From: Acidobacteriota bacterium
GTDB lineage: Bacteria > Acidobacteriota > UBA6911 > RPQK01 > JAJDTT01
Direction of reading: 5' to 3'
Assembly: GCA_028874215.1 (NCBI GenBank)
Contig: JAPPLF010000042.1
Location: 18,136 to 82,135 of the forward strand
DNA: 64,000 nucleotides
The notes below the pieces were generated by a model, which was given only the letters and a program-made list of their open reading frames with translations, was not told the DNA's origin and searched no databases. Numbering within the stretch: the stretch's first letter is position 1; the number at the start of each line of letters is the position of its first letter. Shown piece by piece: positions 1 through 8,604 of this stretch. A program made the position numbers and the translations under genes.

Positions 1-95
1 GAATCTGGACCTCCCCGCCTCGCCGGACCTCCCGAACGTAGTATGAGAGATTGGCCTTCAACTCGGAAATCGACACCGTCGTCATAGTGACTAAT

Positions 96-117
96 ATAGT
101 CTTAATAATGAGACTAT
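96..117. promoter_or_regulatory. inverted repeat upstream of toxin-antitoxin genes
   Basis: ATAGTCT (96-102) and AGACTAT (111-117) form a perfect 7-bp inverted repeat with an 8-base AT-rich centre. It lies about 125 bases before the toxin start in a 240-base stretch with no convincing gene. HigBA-type operons are usually autorepressed through palindromes near the promoter, so this could be an operator, but its distance from the start is large. A TACAAT box at about 229-234 could be a -10 element closer to the gene. Confidence 0.25.
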
Positions 118-241
118 TCAAGTCTGAAACAGAATTGTGGGTGACAAAGGAAGGAGAAATTTCCCCACCGGATGCTTCCCGGCCATTTTTTGATGCGTTC
201 TCTCCCGTCACGGTCTGTAGTCAATTGGCTACAATTTTGAC

Positions 242-586
242 ATGATCAAGGTCGTCCACTATGTGGCGGAAGACGGAACGGACTACTTTGACAGATGGCT
301 TCAAAGGCAGGGCACTGAGGTCCGATCTCGCATCCTGACCCGGATCGACCGGGTCGAACTTGGAAACTTCGGTGACCACAAAGGTGTGGGCAAGGGCGTT
401 TCGGAGCTTCGAATCGACTTCGGCCCCGGATACCGGGTGTACTATGGCTTGGACAGTATGAATCTGGTGATCCTGTTGACCGGCGGGACCAAGAGGCGGC
501 AACGCCGCGACATCCACAAGGCTCAGGCGTGTTGGAAGGCATACCGAGAGGAGGAGCGACATGCCCGTAAAAGAACACAGAACTGA
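242..586 (+). CDS. HigB/RelE-type toxin (Gp49-like killer protein)
   Basis: 114-aa protein resembling the phage-derived Gp49-like/HigB addiction-module killer family, which are ribosome-associated mRNA interferases. Supporting features are the small basic protein, a central core ending in RIDFGPGYRVYYG, the strand LVILLTGGTKRRQ, and a basic Ala/Lys/Arg tail. It overlaps the downstream antitoxin by 26 bases; the toxin-first order with an HTH partner is typical of this HigBA class. Family assignment rests on the sequence pattern and gene pair; activity is inferred. Confidence 0.85.
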   Translation: MIKVVHYVAEDGTDYFDRWLQRQGTEVRSRILTRIDRVELGNFGDHKGVGKGVSELRIDFGPGYRVYYGLDSMNLVILLTGGTKRRQRRDIHKAQACWKAYREEERHARKRTQN

Positions 587-845
587 CCATTACCTCCGGA
601 CACCGGAAGACATCGCCGCGTATCTGAACGCTGTGATCGAGGAGTTCGACGGCGACCCTCGATTGTTGATGAAAGCCTTCCGTAACGTGGCAGCAGCGCA
701 GGGGGGCGTCTCAGAGATCGCACGTCGAGCCGATATCGACCGTGTGGGCCTCTCCCGCAGCTTGTCGGGCAAGAGAGATCCGCGGCTTGGTACAGTGACC
801 AAGATCGCCTCCGTTTGCGGCGTGAAGCTTCAGTTCGTGGCTTGA
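561..845 (+). CDS. HigA-type HTH antitoxin
   Basis: 94-aa antidote of the HigA-like addiction-module family. The N-terminal half (DIAAYLNAVIEEFDGDPRLL) matches the usual start of these antidotes. The C-terminal half is a helix-turn-helix (about residues 45-85: VSEIARRADIDRVGLSRSL, then the common KRDPRLGTVTKI pattern). It should bind and neutralise the upstream toxin and repress the operon. The start at 561 lies inside the toxin gene after a GAGGAG ribosome-binding site, so the pair is probably translationally coupled. Confidence 0.85.
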   Translation: MPVKEHRTDHYLRTPEDIAAYLNAVIEEFDGDPRLLMKAFRNVAAAQGGVSEIARRADIDRVGLSRSLSGKRDPRLGTVTKIASVCGVKLQFVA

Positions 846-980
846 CGGATCTGGGTAAATGCCGCACGGTGGCAGAATCGACTTTAACCGGTTTTCTTGT
901 TAGTCTCGCCGGGTTTCCAGCGGGCGGTCGCCGGACCGGCGCCGGCTCGCACTGAGTCCCATCCAACACCAGAGGCGCTC

Positions 981-1976
981 ATGGCGTTGACAACCGAATC
1001 GACCCCGTCGCAACAACTTGATCCCGCCACCCGGCTGGACTTCCTGCGCCAGATGCTCACGATTCGGGCGTTCGAGTTTCGCGTGGGGGAATTCTACGAA
1101 CGGGCCGAGATGCCCGGCATCACCCATCTCTCCATCGGACAGGAGGCGGTGGCCGTCGGCGTCTGCGCTCACCTCGACCACAACGACTACATCACCAGCA
1201 CGCATCGCGGGCACGGGCACTGCTACGCCAAGGGCGCCGGCCTCGTCCCCATGTTCGGGGAACTGCTGGGCAAGGCGAACGGATACTGCCGCGGCAAGGG
1301 CGGGTCCATGCACATCGCCGACCGGGAGACGGGCCACCTGGGCGCCAACGCCATCATCGGCGGCGGCATTCCGCTGGCGACCGGCGCCGCTCTCTCGGCG
1401 AAAGTTCTCCGGAACCGGGGCGTCGGCGTGTCGTTTTTCGGCGATGGAGCCCTCAACGAGGGCATCCTGCTGGAATCGATGAACCTGGCCGCCATCTGGA
1501 ATCTGCCCGCCATCTTCGCCTGTGAAAACAATCACTACGGGGAGTACACGCCGACGGAGCAGGTCACGGCCGGCCGTCTCACGCTCCGCGGCGAAGCCTT
1601 CGGCATCCCTTCCGCCGAAGTGGACGGCATGGACGTCCTGGCCGTCTACGATGCCACGCACGCCGCCGTACAGCGCGCCAGGAACGGGGAGGGGCCCAGC
1701 TTCTTCGTCTTCGACACCTATCGCTATCTGGGCCACGGCATGTCGGACCGGACCCGGCCCTACCGGTCGCGCGAAGAAGAGGACCTGTGGCGGACCCGGC
1801 GCGACCCCATCGAGCGACTGCGGAAGCAGTTGCTTGAGGCCGGGCACACCAGCGAGTCGGAGTTGGACGCCATGGCGGAGGCGGTCAACGCCGAAGTGGA
1901 GGAAGCCGCCCGATTGGCTCAAGAGGCGCCGTTCCCGGACCCGGAAGAGGTGGACCGACATGTCTTCGCTGACTGA
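981..1976 (+). CDS. pdhA: pyruvate/2-oxo acid dehydrogenase E1 alpha subunit
   Basis: 331-aa thiamine-diphosphate E1 alpha subunit. With E1 beta it decarboxylates pyruvate or a related 2-oxo acid and passes the acyl group to the E2 lipoyl arm. Visible motifs: THRGHGH at about 74-80, the TPP motif GDG (154-156) ending in NN (183-184), and the phosphorylation-loop-like region YRYLGHGMSDRTRPYR. I chose ATG 981 over an earlier in-frame start because family homology begins there and AGAGG lies just upstream. It overlaps E1 beta by 17 bases, so the genes form one operon. Acetoin dehydrogenase E1 is an alternative. Confidence 0.9.
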   Translation: MALTTESTPSQQLDPATRLDFLRQMLTIRAFEFRVGEFYERAEMPGITHLSIGQEAVAVGVCAHLDHNDYITSTHRGHGHCYAKGAGLVPMFGELLGKANGYCRGKGGSMHIADRETGHLGANAIIGGGIPLATGAALSAKVLRNRGVGVSFFGDGALNEGILLESMNLAAIWNLPAIFACENNHYGEYTPTEQVTAGRLTLRGEAFGIPSAEVDGMDVLAVYDATHAAVQRARNGEGPSFFVFDTYRYLGHGMSDRTRPYRSREEEDLWRTRRDPIERLRKQLLEAGHTSESELDAMAEAVNAEVEEAARLAQEAPFPDPEEVDRHVFAD

Positions 1977-2961
1977 AACCCGCCAACTCACCTTCAGCCA
2001 GGCCGTCAACGAAGCGATCCGGGAGGAGATGGATCGCGACCACCGGGTGATCCTGTTCGGCGAGGACGTGGCGGCGGCCGGCGGGGTCTGGAAGGTGACC
2101 GAAGGACTCCTGGACCGGTTTGGGGCGGAACGGGTCCTGGACACGCCCATCTCCGAAGCCGGGATCGCCGGGCTGGGGGTGGGGGCGGCCATGACCGGTC
2201 TGCGGCCCATCGTCGAGATCATGTTCGGCGACTTTCTGCCGCTCGCCTCCGATCAGATCGTCAACCAGGCGGCCAAGACCTATTACATGTCGGGCGGGAT
2301 GACAAGCGTCCCCATGGTCTTCCTCACCTCCATGGGAGCCGGGCGCCGTTTGGCGGCCCAGCATTCTCAGAGCCTGCAAGCCTGGTTCGCCCACATCCCC
2401 GGGTTGAAGGTGGTGCTGCCCTCCAGTCCTTACGACGCCAAAGGGCTGATGAAGACCGCCATCCGGGACGAAAACCCCGTGATCTTCCTACAGGACAAGG
2501 TGGACATCTACCAGAAGGGTCCGGTCCCCGATCCATCCCACGAGTACACCATCCCTTTCGGCCGCGCCGACGTGAAGCGGGTGGGAGATGACCTGACCCT
2601 CGTCGCCACCTCCAGCATGGTCCGCCAGGCCTTGGATGCTGCGTCCGAGCTGGCGGAGGAGGGAATCGAGTCGGAGGTCATCGACCCGCGCACCCTGGCG
2701 CCGTTGGACGAAGAGACGTTGCTGGACTCGGTCCGAAAGACGGGACGGTGCCTGGTGATCGACGAGGGTTACCAGCGCTACGGGGCGGGAGCCGAGATCG
2801 CGGCTCTGGTCGGCGAAAATCTGTTTTTCGACCTGGAGGCTCCGGTTCGGAGGCTGGGCGCCATGGATGTCCCCGTTCCGTTCTCACCGACGCTGGAGGA
2901 CCTGACCATTCCCGGCAAGGAGCAGGTCGTCGAGATCGCCCGCCAGATGTTCGAAGACTAG
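1960..2961 (+). CDS. pdhB: pyruvate/2-oxo acid dehydrogenase E1 beta subunit
   Basis: 333-aa transketolase-like E1 beta subunit, full length for the family. The N-terminal domain contains the TPP-contacting FGEDVAAAGGVWKVT region (about 33-47) and DTPISEAGIAGLGVGAAM. The C-terminal transketolase-C domain has EVIDPRTLAPLDEETLLDSV. The ATG at 1960 is inside the end of E1 alpha and gives the canonical start of the family; the same frame extends further upstream only as a shadow. E2 follows after 35 bases. Confidence 0.92.
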   Translation: MSSLTETRQLTFSQAVNEAIREEMDRDHRVILFGEDVAAAGGVWKVTEGLLDRFGAERVLDTPISEAGIAGLGVGAAMTGLRPIVEIMFGDFLPLASDQIVNQAAKTYYMSGGMTSVPMVFLTSMGAGRRLAAQHSQSLQAWFAHIPGLKVVLPSSPYDAKGLMKTAIRDENPVIFLQDKVDIYQKGPVPDPSHEYTIPFGRADVKRVGDDLTLVATSSMVRQALDAASELAEEGIESEVIDPRTLAPLDEETLLDSVRKTGRCLVIDEGYQRYGAGAEIAALVGENLFFDLEAPVRRLGAMDVPVPFSPTLEDLTIPGKEQVVEIARQMFED

Positions 2962-2996
2962 GGGCCTGCGCCGCCCATCCCAGCCGGAGAAGCAAC

Positions 2997-4169
2997 GTGG
3001 CCACTGAAGTCATCATGCCTGCGCTGGAAATGTCCCAGGAGCAGGGCGTCCTGGTGCGTTGGCTCAAGTCCGAGGGGGAGTTCGTGGCCCGGGGCGAGCC
3101 CCTGATGGAGATCGAGACCGACAAGGCGGTGATGGAGATCGAGGCCTCCGCTTCGGGGATCCTGTCCAACGTCACGGCCCGGGAGGGGGACGAGGTCCCG
3201 GTGGGGCAGGGGATCGCCTGGCTCCTGAACGAAGGTGAAGCGGCCCCCCCGCCGGCCGTCGGTGCGCCCAGGCCGCAGCGACCCTCCGCTCGCCCCGGAA
3301 CCGCCCGCCGTGAACGCGAAACCAAGACTCCACCAGCCCGGTCACCGGCCCGCCGGGGAAGGGTCCGGGCAACCCCTCGAGCCAGGAAGCTGGCCCGGAA
3401 GTTGGGCATTGACCTGGCCGCCGTCACGGGAACCGGACCCAAGGGCGCCATTCTGCCCCGGGATCTGGAGGCGCACCAGACTGCTTCCAAGAAAGACGCC
3501 GCCGCGGAATCGGAGTATCGCGCCGTTCCCATCAAGGGAACACGGCGCTCCATCGCCCGCCGCACGAGCGAGAGCTACCGGAACGCACCCCACATCACCC
3601 TCTCCCTCTCTCTGGACGTGACCGAACTGCAGGCCAGGACGACTCCGCAACGCCGGCTCACGCCCTGCCTGCTGAAAGCGGTGGCCGGCGCGCTCATGAA
3701 GCACCCCCGGCTCAACGCCCACGTTGTGGAGGAGGAGATCCGCGAGTTCGCGTCAGTCCATCTGGGCGTGGCCGTCTCGCTGGAAGACGGCCTCGTGGTT
3801 CCGGTGTTGCACAACGTGGAGCGGAAGGAAATCGAACGGATCCAGACGGAACTGGCGGATCTGGCCCATCGATCCCGAAAACGGTCGCTCCAGCCCGAGG
3901 AGATGAAGGGAAGCACCTTCTCGGTCTCCAACCTGGGCATGTACGGCATCGAGCAGTTCACCTCCATCCTGAATCCGCCTGAGGTGGGGATCCTATCGGT
4001 GGGGACGGTCCGCGCCGTGCCGGTGGTGGTAGACGGGAAGGTCGCCGTCCGCTCCAGGATGCAGGTGACCCTGAACGCCGATCACCGGGCGGTGGATGGT
4101 GCGGTTGCGGCCCGGTTTCTGCAGACCCTCAAGGTGTCCGTCGAGTCCGCCGGCGAGGCGGTGTCCTGA
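2997..4169 (+). CDS. pdhC: dihydrolipoamide acyltransferase (E2)
   Basis: 390-aa E2. A lipoyl domain occupies about residues 2-78 with the lipoylated Lys43 in ETDKAVMEIE. A Pro/Arg-rich linker follows (82-122), then a peripheral-subunit-binding domain (123-160), then the catalytic acyltransferase core ending in DHRAVDG (362-368), whose His and Asp are catalytic. The start is GTG 2997, with GGAG eight bases upstream and the normal ATEVIMPALE beginning; the reading frame is open farther upstream inside E1 beta. No E3 gene is present nearby, so E3 must be supplied from elsewhere. Confidence 0.92.
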   Translation: MATEVIMPALEMSQEQGVLVRWLKSEGEFVARGEPLMEIETDKAVMEIEASASGILSNVTAREGDEVPVGQGIAWLLNEGEAAPPPAVGAPRPQRPSARPGTARRERETKTPPARSPARRGRVRATPRARKLARKLGIDLAAVTGTGPKGAILPRDLEAHQTASKKDAAAESEYRAVPIKGTRRSIARRTSESYRNAPHITLSLSLDVTELQARTTPQRRLTPCLLKAVAGALMKHPRLNAHVVEEEIREFASVHLGVAVSLEDGLVVPVLHNVERKEIERIQTELADLAHRSRKRSLQPEEMKGSTFSVSNLGMYGIEQFTSILNPPEVGILSVGTVRAVPVVVDGKVAVRSRMQVTLNADHRAVDGAVAARFLQTLKVSVESAGEAVS

Positions 4170-4177
4170 GTCCAACT

Positions 4178-5977
4178 TTGCGAAGGTCGACTCTGCAGCT
4201 CGTTTTTCTGATCCTGCTCATAAACGCCGGAATCCTCACCGGTTTCTCCCGGTCGGGAGGCGGCGCAGACGGGGTTTTCTCCGACGAAACGGAAAAGGCA
4301 GGCCTCGACTTCGTCCATTTCAACGGCATGTCGGGCAAGTTCTACTACTGCGAGATGGTGGGCGGAGGCGGCGCCCTGTTCGACTACGACAGCGACGGCG
4401 ACCTGGACCTCTATGTGATCCAGGGGCACATGTTGGGAGAGGGTGATCCGTCCGGCGGCACCGGCGTTTCCCGGGCGGGGACGGCTCCTATGGACCGGCT
4501 CTACCGGAACGATCTGCTGGTGCAGCCGGATGGAACCCGCCGGGTCCGCTTTACCGACGTCACCGCCGCCAGCGGGATCCGGTCACTCGGTTACGGAATG
4601 GGGGTGGCCACAGCGGACTTCGACAACGACGGCTGGGTCGACCTCTACGTCATGAACTTCGGCCCCAATCAGATGTTTCGGAACCGGGGCGACGGCACCT
4701 TCGAGGACGTCACCGCGAAAACCGGCACCGGCGACGGGAGATGGGGGGTGAGTGCGGCCTTTCTGGACTACGACCGGGACGGTTGGCTCGACCTCTTCCT
4801 GGGGAACTACGTCGATTTCAGATTCTCCAACCAGAAGCTCTGCCATGCTCCCAGCGGTGCCGTCGACTACTGCGGTCCCCTGGGTTATGAGCCGGTGCCC
4901 AATCGCCTCTATCGAAACCGGCGGGACGGAAGCTTCGAGGACGTGTCGGCCAGGAGCCAGATCTCAAGGGAGTACCACGGGGCATTGGGCGTGGTGGCGG
5001 CCGACCTGAACGCCGACGGCTGGCCGGACGTCTACGTGGCCAACGACCAGAGGCCCAACGACCTCTGGATCAATCAGAAGGACGGGACCTTCATGAACGA
5101 GTCCCTGCTGGCCGGAGCCGCCTTCAACCGGGACGGAATGGCCGAGTCCAGCATGGGAGTCGACGCGGCGGATTTTGACAACGACGGGGACGAAGACCTT
5201 TTCATGACGCATCTGAAGAGCGAGAAGAACACCCTCTACACCAATGACGGCACGGGTTTTTTCAAGGACGCGTCGCTGGAAGCCAACCTGGCCGTCTCCA
5301 GCCTCCCGTTCACGGCCTTCGGCACGCGGTTCTTCGACTACGACAACGACGGTTGGCTGGACCTGTTCGCCGCCAACGGGGAAGTCAGGACCATCGAGGC
5401 CCTGGCGAGACGGGGCGACCCGTATCCGTTGCATCAGCCGAACCAGCTCTTTCGCAACCTGGGCGACGGCCGGTTCCGGGAAGTGACCAGCCAGGCGGGA
5501 CCGGTGTTCCGGCTCTCGGAAGTGAGCCGCGGCGCGGCGTTCGGGGACATGGACAACGACGGAGACACCGACGTGGTGCTCTTCAACAACAACGGACGCA
5601 CCCGGTTGCTGGTCAACCGGGCCGGAACGGAAAATCGCTGGTTGGGCCTGCGCCTGGTGGGACGAAAGAGCAATCGGGATGCACTGGGAGCCTGGGTCGG
5701 AGTGTTCCGCGAAAGAGGGCCGACCCTCTGGCGCCGGGTCCGGACCGACGGCAGCTATGCCTCATCCAACGATCCCCGAATCCTCGTGGGATTGGGCGAT
5801 TCCGCCAAAGTGATCCGAGTCCGGGCTCACTGGCCCAGCGGTCTCGTGGAGGAGTGGACCGGCATCGAAGCAGGCCGTTACGTCACGCTCGACGAAGGAA
5901 GCGGGGAAGAATGGAACGTTACAAGAAAGGAGAGGAACCATAATGACACTCACAGGAAGGAAATCGAAATAAATTAG
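4178..5977 (+). CDS. secreted FG-GAP/CRTAC1 protein with ASPIC/UnbV C-terminus
   Basis: 599-aa predicted exported protein. After a hydrophobic N-terminal segment (about 6-24) it carries at least seven Ca-binding FG-GAP (integrin-type propeller) motifs of the D-x-D-x-DG-x-x-D class, for example DYDSDGDLDLYV, DFDNDGWVDLYV and DYDNDGWLDLFA. The ASPIC/UnbV domain at the end has GSYASSNDPRILVGLG and the RAHWPSG motif. The start is a TTG eight bases after the E2 stop, chosen because it provides the signal sequence. It is probably co-transcribed with the dehydrogenase genes, but a functional link is not evident. A similar protein lies at 34987-36681. Confidence 0.85.
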   Translation: MRRSTLQLVFLILLINAGILTGFSRSGGGADGVFSDETEKAGLDFVHFNGMSGKFYYCEMVGGGGALFDYDSDGDLDLYVIQGHMLGEGDPSGGTGVSRAGTAPMDRLYRNDLLVQPDGTRRVRFTDVTAASGIRSLGYGMGVATADFDNDGWVDLYVMNFGPNQMFRNRGDGTFEDVTAKTGTGDGRWGVSAAFLDYDRDGWLDLFLGNYVDFRFSNQKLCHAPSGAVDYCGPLGYEPVPNRLYRNRRDGSFEDVSARSQISREYHGALGVVAADLNADGWPDVYVANDQRPNDLWINQKDGTFMNESLLAGAAFNRDGMAESSMGVDAADFDNDGDEDLFMTHLKSEKNTLYTNDGTGFFKDASLEANLAVSSLPFTAFGTRFFDYDNDGWLDLFAANGEVRTIEALARRGDPYPLHQPNQLFRNLGDGRFREVTSQAGPVFRLSEVSRGAAFGDMDNDGDTDVVLFNNNGRTRLLVNRAGTENRWLGLRLVGRKSNRDALGAWVGVFRERGPTLWRRVRTDGSYASSNDPRILVGLGDSAKVIRVRAHWPSGLVEEWTGIEAGRYVTLDEGSGEEWNVTRKERNHNDTHRKEIEIN

Positions 5978-6666
5978 CCGGACTTATCCCCCTCTCACCC
6001 GCCAACCTATTGCCTGAAATCTCGACCTGAATTTGCCAAATTACAGGTGCATTGCGACTAATGTCATTAACTCAGGATGACAGGGACAGGCGCGGTCCGG
6101 AGACACTTCGGCCTCTGGCCGGTCGGTGTTTTGGAAAACAATAAACAGTCCAAACTACTACAAAATAAGGAGAAATTCCATTGGGGAAAAGTGAGGGGGA
6201 AAACCTTGTCCGAAAGGGGACTTCTGGTGTATGGTGGGGTCGTGGGTGAGCCCGCCGGGTGCTGCAACACCCTGCGGGCTCTAAACCAACTCGTCCTATG
6301 CTGGAGGAAGAGCCAGCCTGAGTCTTATTCTACTCGACCCGGAATCCGGTTTCAGTCCAGCATAGGACGTCCTCTCGAATATGGTGGCAGGAAAAGTGCC
6401 CGTTTGTCTCCGATTCGCGGCGTCATCTTCAAGATCGACTGCCGTGGGGTTCGGGAACCTGCACTGGAGGTGGCCTTTACGCGCTCCTCACGGTGTCACT
6501 CCTTCTGCAAGAAGCCGGCGGCGAATCGATTAGTTCGGCGCCGGTATCACCGACGGACCAGATCCACACACAACCTGGAGGAATGACGCCGGCTGTTCTG
6601 GTAGAGCCGGCTGAATTGGGCCGGACACGTTGGTTGAGTCGACCGGACGCTGAATTGACAGTAGGG
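5978..6666. other. non-coding stretch with two strong stem-loop structures
   Basis: No convincing gene in 689 bases; open frames here have no family features. Two structures stand out. A long hairpin at 6248-6281 pairs GAGCCCGC with GCGGGCTC and GGGTG with CACCC around a CTGCAA loop, with a single mismatch. Immediately after, a perfect 14-bp inverted repeat (6292-6305 with 6356-6369, CGTCCTATGCTGGA and its complement) encloses a 50-base loop holding a smaller CCGGAATCCGG hairpin. The stretch could hold a structured RNA or a miniature mobile element; neither is demonstrated. Confidence 0.5.
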
Positions 6667-6927
6667 ATGACGGCAATGTCGGAGAATCGAAAGTTGTTCG
6701 GCTTGGATGACATCCAAGCCATCCGCCTGGTCTGCCTCAGTTGCAACGAAGAGATCCTCTTCCCGAAACACATTCCGGCAAGAGATCATTGTCCCCACTG
6801 CGACGTCCGGTTAGACGCGAGAGGCCTGGAACCGGTCACCGAGCTGAACCTGGCGCGGATCATCCGGCAACTCACTCAGGATCCAAGCGGGCTCCTGGAC
6901 ATCCGATTCGAGGTCATGGATCCGTGA
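6667..6927 (+). CDS. small zinc-ribbon protein of unknown function
   Basis: 86-aa protein with two Cys pairs, CLSC and CPHC, separated by about 20 residues, which is the pattern of a single zinc ribbon (about residues 20-50). The rest is a charged tail (LNLARIIRQLTQ...). The frame is open upstream to 6493, but the upstream part looks non-coding; ATG 6667 or 6676 is the likely start. It precedes the SUMF1-like gene on the same strand. I do not recognise a named family. Confidence 0.55.
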   Translation: MTAMSENRKLFGLDDIQAIRLVCLSCNEEILFPKHIPARDHCPHCDVRLDARGLEPVTELNLARIIRQLTQDPSGLLDIRFEVMDP

Positions 6928-7034
6928 TCCGGTGCGGCAACTCCATGAGATGGTGGTCCACGGATTGACAGGGGCAATATGGGGCTTTTGCATCGCAGGC
7001 CAACGAAGACGAACCGGAGCCGAGAGGAGGAAGC

Positions 7035-7916
7035 ATGATCGGGAACTCGATCTCACGGTGCCGGCTTGGGACCGTGGCCGGGTGGACCATACTCCTCCTC
7101 GCCGGGAGCTTGACGGCTCAGGAAGAAGCCTCGACGCCGTGCCAGTGGACCAACAGCATCGGAATGGAGTTCGTGCGGGTGCCGGCCGGCGAGTTCCGGA
7201 TGGGGTCGGAGAGAGGGTTTGCGGACGATGACGAAAAACCGGTGACCCGGGTGAAGATCAGCCGGGGGTTTTACCTGGGGAAATACGAGGTGACTCAGGG
7301 TCAGTGGGAGGCGGTGATGGGTTCGAATCCCTCGGATTTCAAGAACTGCGGCCGAGACTGCCCGGTGGAGAGTGTTTCGTGGGACGACGTGCAGCAGTTC
7401 GTCAGCAAGCTGAACGGCATGGAGGGAAGAGCGCGGTACCGGTTGCCGACGGAGGCCGAGTGGGAATACGCGGCGCGGGCGGGAACTTGGACGGACACGC
7501 CTGCAGGAGACTTGGATCTATTGGGGCAAAACAACGTGCCCATGTTGGACACGATTGCGTGGTACGGCGGCAACAGCGGAGTGAGGTACGAGGGCGGGGT
7601 CGATTGTTCGGACTGGAATGAAACGCAGTACCCGGCGACGCGGTGCGGGACTCATCCGGTGGGGAAGAAGGCTGCGAATGATCTCGGGCTGCACGACATG
7701 CTGGGGAACGTGTGGGAGTGGGTCGAGGACCGGTACGGGGAGTACCCTGGAGGCAGTGTCACGGATCCCAAGGGTCCTGCGACGGGTTCCCTTCGGGTCC
7801 GCCGGGGGGGCGGTTGGAGCCACGACGCTCTCGGCAGCCGGTCGGCGTATCGCGCCGGCGCCGCCCCCGGGAATCGCTATCACTACCTGGGTTTCCGCCT
7901 TCTGAGGGTCGAGTGA
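7035..7916 (+). CDS. secreted SUMF1/FGE-sulfatase-domain protein
   Basis: 293-aa predicted exported protein. A signal sequence (about 1-28, ending LTAQ) is followed by the formylglycine-generating-enzyme fold: FVRVPAGEFRMGS, YEVTQGQWEAVMG, PVESVSWDDVQQF, YRLPTEAEWEYAARAG, GLHDMLGNVWEWVEDRY and a final RRGGGWSHDALGSRSAYR...GFRLLR. The paired active-site cysteines expected in the last region of true sulfatase-modifying enzymes are absent (Ser/Gly instead), so it is probably a fold relative and not a formylglycine generator. ATG 7035 has GAGGAGG upstream. No sulfatase gene is in the window. Confidence 0.85.
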   Translation: MIGNSISRCRLGTVAGWTILLLAGSLTAQEEASTPCQWTNSIGMEFVRVPAGEFRMGSERGFADDDEKPVTRVKISRGFYLGKYEVTQGQWEAVMGSNPSDFKNCGRDCPVESVSWDDVQQFVSKLNGMEGRARYRLPTEAEWEYAARAGTWTDTPAGDLDLLGQNNVPMLDTIAWYGGNSGVRYEGGVDCSDWNETQYPATRCGTHPVGKKAANDLGLHDMLGNVWEWVEDRYGEYPGGSVTDPKGPATGSLRVRRGGGWSHDALGSRSAYRAGAAPGNRYHYLGFRLLRVE

Positions 7917-8030
7917 TCTGTCCCTGCCGCGCCGGGATGCCGTCACGGCATGGCCGGGGAGCCTGTCCTGTCGGGATGGGGCAGGAGAATCCTCAAAGCA
8001 AGGACAACCGCGAGGGTTGCCCCTACGTTA
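7917..8030. repeat. small hairpins between convergent genes
   Basis: This short spacer between two converging genes has ATGCCGTCACGGCAT (7937-7951), a 7-bp stem around one base, and a second imperfect stem at about 8008-8027 pairing CAACC with GGTTG around a GCGAG centre. Either could act as a bidirectional 3'-end structure. No poly-T terminator tail is obvious. Confidence 0.35.
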
Positions 8031-8540
8031 CTATTCGCTCCACTCGAAATCGTGCTCGATCTGGCCGCCGGTGCCGGTCTCGTTGAGCTCCAGGAGGTTG
8101 CCGTCGGGATCGTAGAAGAAGAGCACGTGCCAGTCCCCTTCTCCCGAGAACCGGACCGGAGGGGAAACGAACTCGACGCCCTCCGCCTTCAATCGTTTGT
8201 AGATCTCAGGAAGGTTCTCCACTCCGAAGCAGATGTGGGCGCTGGGCACGTGGTGGATCTCGTATCTCGCCTGGGGGCTTTCCGGCGTCAACCACTGGAT
8301 GATGTCGAAGGTCAACGCCACCCCTTCGTCGTTCCGGTCGTACCCCTGGACGCCCTCCGGTGCGCGCATGCGGTATTCTCGCATGTGGCAGCCCGGCTTT
8401 TTCACCATCTCCGCCACCGGACCCGCGATGTGCTCTTCCGGAGTCACCACCTCCAGACCCAACAGATCGCGATAGAAGTGCAGCGATTTCTCGATGTCGC
8501 TCACCATGACGGCGATGTGGTCGATCTTCTTCACGTACAT
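8031..8540 (-). CDS. VOC-family (glyoxalase/dioxygenase fold) metalloprotein
   Basis: 169-aa vicinal-oxygen-chelate protein. HIAVMVSDIEKSLHFYRDLLGLEV at the start holds the first metal His, HHVPSAHICFGVEN the second His region, and FFYDPDGNLLELNE the C-terminal Glu ligand. Substrate is unknown; members include glyoxalase I, epimerases and ring-cleaving dioxygenases. It is followed upstream on the same strand by an SDR gene (64 bases away), and the window contains a second very similar VOC protein (22227-22718) also beside an SDR. Confidence 0.85.
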   Translation of the reverse strand: MYVKKIDHIAVMVSDIEKSLHFYRDLLGLEVVTPEEHIAGPVAEMVKKPGCHMREYRMRAPEGVQGYDRNDEGVALTFDIIQWLTPESPQARYEIHHVPSAHICFGVENLPEIYKRLKAEGVEFVSPPVRFSGEGDWHVLFFYDPDGNLLELNETGTGGQIEHDFEWSE

Positions 8541-8604
8541 TCGATTTGGCTCCTTTCGGTTCGTGTCTCCCGGGCGCCGGCCTCGGAAGCCGTGCGTTTC
8601 GGGC

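Noticed and set aside
51..245. 64-aa frame before the HigBA genes
   Set aside because: Weak TTG start, no ribosome site, no recognisable features, overlaps the toxin start.
6248..6369. Group II intron or retroelement RNA
   Set aside because: No reverse transcriptase and no recognisable intron ends or domain V; only two stem-loops are present.
6077..6586. 169-aa frame in the 6-kb gap
   Set aside because: No family features, covers strong stem-loops, atypical composition; treated as non-coding.
7035..7916. Diversity-generating retroelement target (FGE/C-type-lectin fold)
   Set aside because: No reverse transcriptase, accessory gene or template repeat nearby, and no adenine-biased variable region is apparent at the 3' end.
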